Source of the DNA: Synechococcales cyanobacterium CNB
Lineage (GTDB): Bacteria > Planctomycetota > Phycisphaerae > Phycisphaerales > UBA1924
DNA length: 64,000 bases
Reading direction: 5' to 3'
Assembly (NCBI GenBank): GCA_030263455.1
Contig: SZOZ01000012.1
Span: 88,885 to 152,884 of the forward strand
The first letter of the stretch is position 1, and each line of letters begins with the position of its first letter. Shown in pieces: positions 62,150-64,000 of the stretch. A program made the translations under genes and the position numbers. The notes under the pieces were generated by a model. That model worked only from the letters and a program-made list of their open reading frames with translations. It did no database searches and was not told the origin of the DNA.

Positions 62150-64000
62150 ATGACCACCGCCCCCGCCCATTACACGCAACTCACGACGCTGCTGCGCGAG
62201 GCAGCGACGCTCGAATCCGTCGCTCAACTGCTGGGGTGGGACCAGGAGACCTACATGCCGCCCGCCGGCGCGGCGACGCGGGCCGAGCAGTCCGCCGCGC
62301 TTGCCTCGCTGGTGCACCAGCGGCGGACGGACCCTCGCATCGGAGACCTGATCGCCGCGTGCGAGAGCGACCGTTCAATCGTGGCGGACGCGGACAGCCC
62401 GCGGGCACGCAACGTGCGCGAGGCGCGCCGAGCCTTCGACAAGGCGACCAAACTGCCGTCCGACCTTGTCGCCGAACTCGCCCGCGTCGGCAGCCAGTCG
62501 CAGCAGGTCTGGAAGGAAGCCCGAGAGAAGAACGATTTCGCCATGTTCGCACCTTGGCTGGAGAGGATGTTCAGCCTCTCCCGGCGCAAGGCCGAGTGTT
62601 ACGGCGTTCCCCAGGGCGGCGAACTCTACGACGCCCTGATCGACGACTACGAGCCGGGTGCGCGCTCCGCGGACATCGAGCGCGTGTTCACCCCGCTGGC
62701 GGACAGGCTCAGCACGCTGGTGCAGGAGTTGCAGGATTCAGGGCGTGCGCCCTCCGACGCCCCGACACGCGTGAAGATCGACGCCGCCCGGCAGCACGAG
62801 TTCGGCATGTTCGTCATCAAGGCCCTCGGTTTCGACACCAACGCCGGGCGACTCGACGTGACGACCCACCCCTTCTGCTCGGGAATCGCGCCGGGCGACA
62901 CACGCCTGACCACGCGCTACCGTGAGGAGCGATTCACCGACGCGCTCTACGGCACGATGCACGAGTGCGGGCACGGGCTGTACGAGCAGGGCCTCCCGAA
63001 AGGCGAGCACTTCGGCGAACCACTCGGCGATTCCATCTCGCTCGGCATCCACGAGAGCCAGTCTCGCATGTGGGAAAACTTCGTGGGTCGCTCGCGCCCG
63101 TTCTGGGCATGGGCGCTCCCGCACGCGAAGCGCATCCTCGGGCCCGCGCTCGACCAGTACAGTGCGGACGACCTCTACAGGGCCGTGAACCGCAGCGAGC
63201 GGTCGTTCATCCGCGTTGAGGCCGACGAATCGACCTACAACCTGCACGTCATGCTCCGCTTCGGCATCGAGCGATCGCTCCTGCGGGGCGACCTCGCACC
63301 GCGCGACGTCCCCGGCGCGTGGAACGAACGATTCGAGCGGCTGCTCGGCGTAAAGGTGCCCGATGACCGGCGCGGCTGCCTGCAGGACGTCCACTGGAGC
63401 TTCGGGCTGATCGGCTACTTCCCCACCTACACGCTCGGCAATCTGCACGCCGCGCAGATGTGGGAGAAAATCAAGACCGACCTGCCCTCGCTCGAAACAG
63501 ACATGGCCCGCGGCGAGTTCTCCCCGCTGCTCTGCTGGCTGCGCACGAACGTGCACGCCCACGGCAAGCGGTGGCGCGCGGACGAGTTGTGCACGCGGAT
63601 CACCGGCAAGCCCCTCTCAGCCGACCCGCTGATGCGTCACCTGGAGAGCAAACTGCGGCAGAACCGCATTCGCGATCTCCTGACGCGTGCCATGCGGTTG
63701 CCATGTTCGGAACGCTCTCGCTTCATCGAGCACGAGTGCGCCGGCGATGAGGTCTTGCACGCCGAAGTCCGATCTCTGCTCGACGCCATCGAATCGGCCG
63801 AAGGTTTCCTGGCCTCGCCGACGTCACCGCCGTTTGATCCGCCGACTTCCGGCTCACCCCGGTTTGGTGTGGTGGCCGCATCCAACCAGCCGGGCGACTT
63901 TGTCGGTCGCTACAAGTTGCTGCAGGTGATCGGGGAGGGCGGATTCGGGACGGTGTGGATGGCGGAGCAGACGGAGCCGGTGCTCCGTCGTGTGGCGTTG
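62150..64000 (+). CDS. M32 (Taq) carboxypeptidase fused in frame to a Ser/Thr protein kinase (partial at window end)
   Basis: 617 codons to the window end, without a stop. Residues 1 to about 503 are a thermostable-carboxypeptidase-1-like M32 peptidase of normal length: zinc motif HECGH at 271-275, third ligand Glu302 in IHESQSRMWEN, and the C-terminal ITGKPLSADPLMRHLESKLR, where family members usually end within a few residues. From residue 504 the sequence is instead the N-terminal region of planctomycete kinases: NRIRDLLTRAMRLP, SRFIEHECAGDEVLHAEVRSLL, a Pro-rich linker, GRYKLLQVIGEGGFGTVW (glycine loop from residue 595) and AEQTEPVLRRVAL, stopping just before the invariant Lys. The start is the ATG at 62150 after AAAGGCGCCCG. 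The kinase part has no good internal start. Confidence 0.9.
   Translation, partial: MTTAPAHYTQLTTLLREAATLESVAQLLGWDQETYMPPAGAATRAEQSAALASLVHQRRTDPRIGDLIAACESDRSIVADADSPRARNVREARRAFDKATKLPSDLVAELARVGSQSQQVWKEAREKNDFAMFAPWLERMFSLSRRKAECYGVPQGGELYDALIDDYEPGARSADIERVFTPLADRLSTLVQELQDSGRAPSDAPTRVKIDAARQHEFGMFVIKALGFDTNAGRLDVTTHPFCSGIAPGDTRLTTRYREERFTDALYGTMHECGHGLYEQGLPKGEHFGEPLGDSISLGIHESQSRMWENFVGRSRPFWAWALPHAKRILGPALDQYSADDLYRAVNRSERSFIRVEADESTYNLHVMLRFGIERSLLRGDLAPRDVPGAWNERFERLLGVKVPDDRRGCLQDVHWSFGLIGYFPTYTLGNLHAAQMWEKIKTDLPSLETDMARGEFSPLLCWLRTNVHAHGKRWRADELCTRITGKPLSADPLMRHLESKLRQNRIRDLLTRAMRLPCSERSRFIEHECAGDEVLHAEVRSLLDAIESAEGFLASPTSPPFDPPTSGSPRFGVVAASNQPGDFVGRYKLLQVIGEGGFGTVWMAEQTEPVLRRVAL

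Noticed and set aside
63632..64000. A separate kinase gene starting at an internal Met (63632 or 63692)
   Set aside because: No ribosome-binding site or promoter-like box precedes either codon, and no stop separates the parts, so the simplest reading is one fused frame. Internal initiation cannot be excluded.

Overview
The window looks like a chromosomal stretch of a GC-rich planctomycete, most likely class Phycisphaerae. The evidence is: several secreted proteins ending in a two-repeat dockerin-like module that closes with Gly-Cys; a prepilin-like protein; a membrane protein with a four-Cys zinc ribbon of a kind common in that class; a fused aroD-aroE gene; a murC-murB-ddl-ftsQ-like run with no ftsA/ftsZ after it; and a partial Ser/Thr kinase with the N-terminal region typical of planctomycete kinases. 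No phage, transposase, integrase, CRISPR array or rRNA was seen. Coding density is high. The low-GC patch near 27.1-27.25 kb is the only clear compositional outlier.

Layout. 0-5 kb: 3-hydroxybutyryl-CoA dehydrogenase, a zinc-ribbon membrane protein and a B12-dependent acyl-CoA mutase with an isobutyryl-CoA-mutase-like active site. 5-10 kb: M1-family lipoprotein peptidase, a secreted protein that reads as a rearranged caspase/legumain-like peptidase with a dockerin-like tail, and two small membrane proteins. 10.6-13.1 kb: tRNA-Phe, an HDOD signalling protein and recO. 13.2-14.6 kb: a dehydratase-ACP-dehydratase cassette. 14.7-18.7 kb: aroDE fusion, a dockerin-tailed protein and prfA. 18.8-22 kb: an ABC-2 exporter pair and a methyltransferase. 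22.2-22.7 kb: rnpB on the minus strand with its own promoter and terminator. 22.7-31.2 kb: an oxidoreductase-like protein, gpmI, a prepilin-like protein, two more dockerin-tailed secreted proteins and greA. 31.3-36.4 kb (minus): murC, murB, ddl, an ftsQ-like gene and a membrane protein, chained by ATGA overlaps. 36.5-40.7 kb: NUDIX hydrolase, then an NfeD-type protease, a short NfeD protein and a flotillin-like FloA, a membrane-domain operon. 40.7-48.9 kb: TonB-like and ExbD proteins, a TlpA-like thioredoxin, a glycosyltransferase, NAD(P)HX epimerase, a DUF151 nuclease-like protein, truD and a HAD phosphatase. 48.9-54.7 kb: YyaL-like thioredoxin-domain protein, NAD(P)HX dehydratase, a transglutaminase-like protein and TatD. 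54.8-62.1 kb: lgt, asnS, MarC, a gluzincin-like secreted protein, rsmE and a squalene-cyclase-repeat protein. 62.15 kb to the end: an M32 carboxypeptidase continuing in frame, without a stop, into the start of a Ser/Thr kinase.

Most genes are housekeeping (translation, tRNA and rRNA modification, wall precursors, shikimate, glycolysis, lipoprotein maturation, nicotinamide repair) mixed with secreted proteins. The observations most worth follow-up are the M32-kinase fusion, the apparently circularly permuted C13/caspase-like peptidase, the Phe/Gln substrate-pocket signature of the mutase, and a repeated arrangement of a TANNNT box 5-7 bases before the start codon that suggests many leaderless mRNAs.
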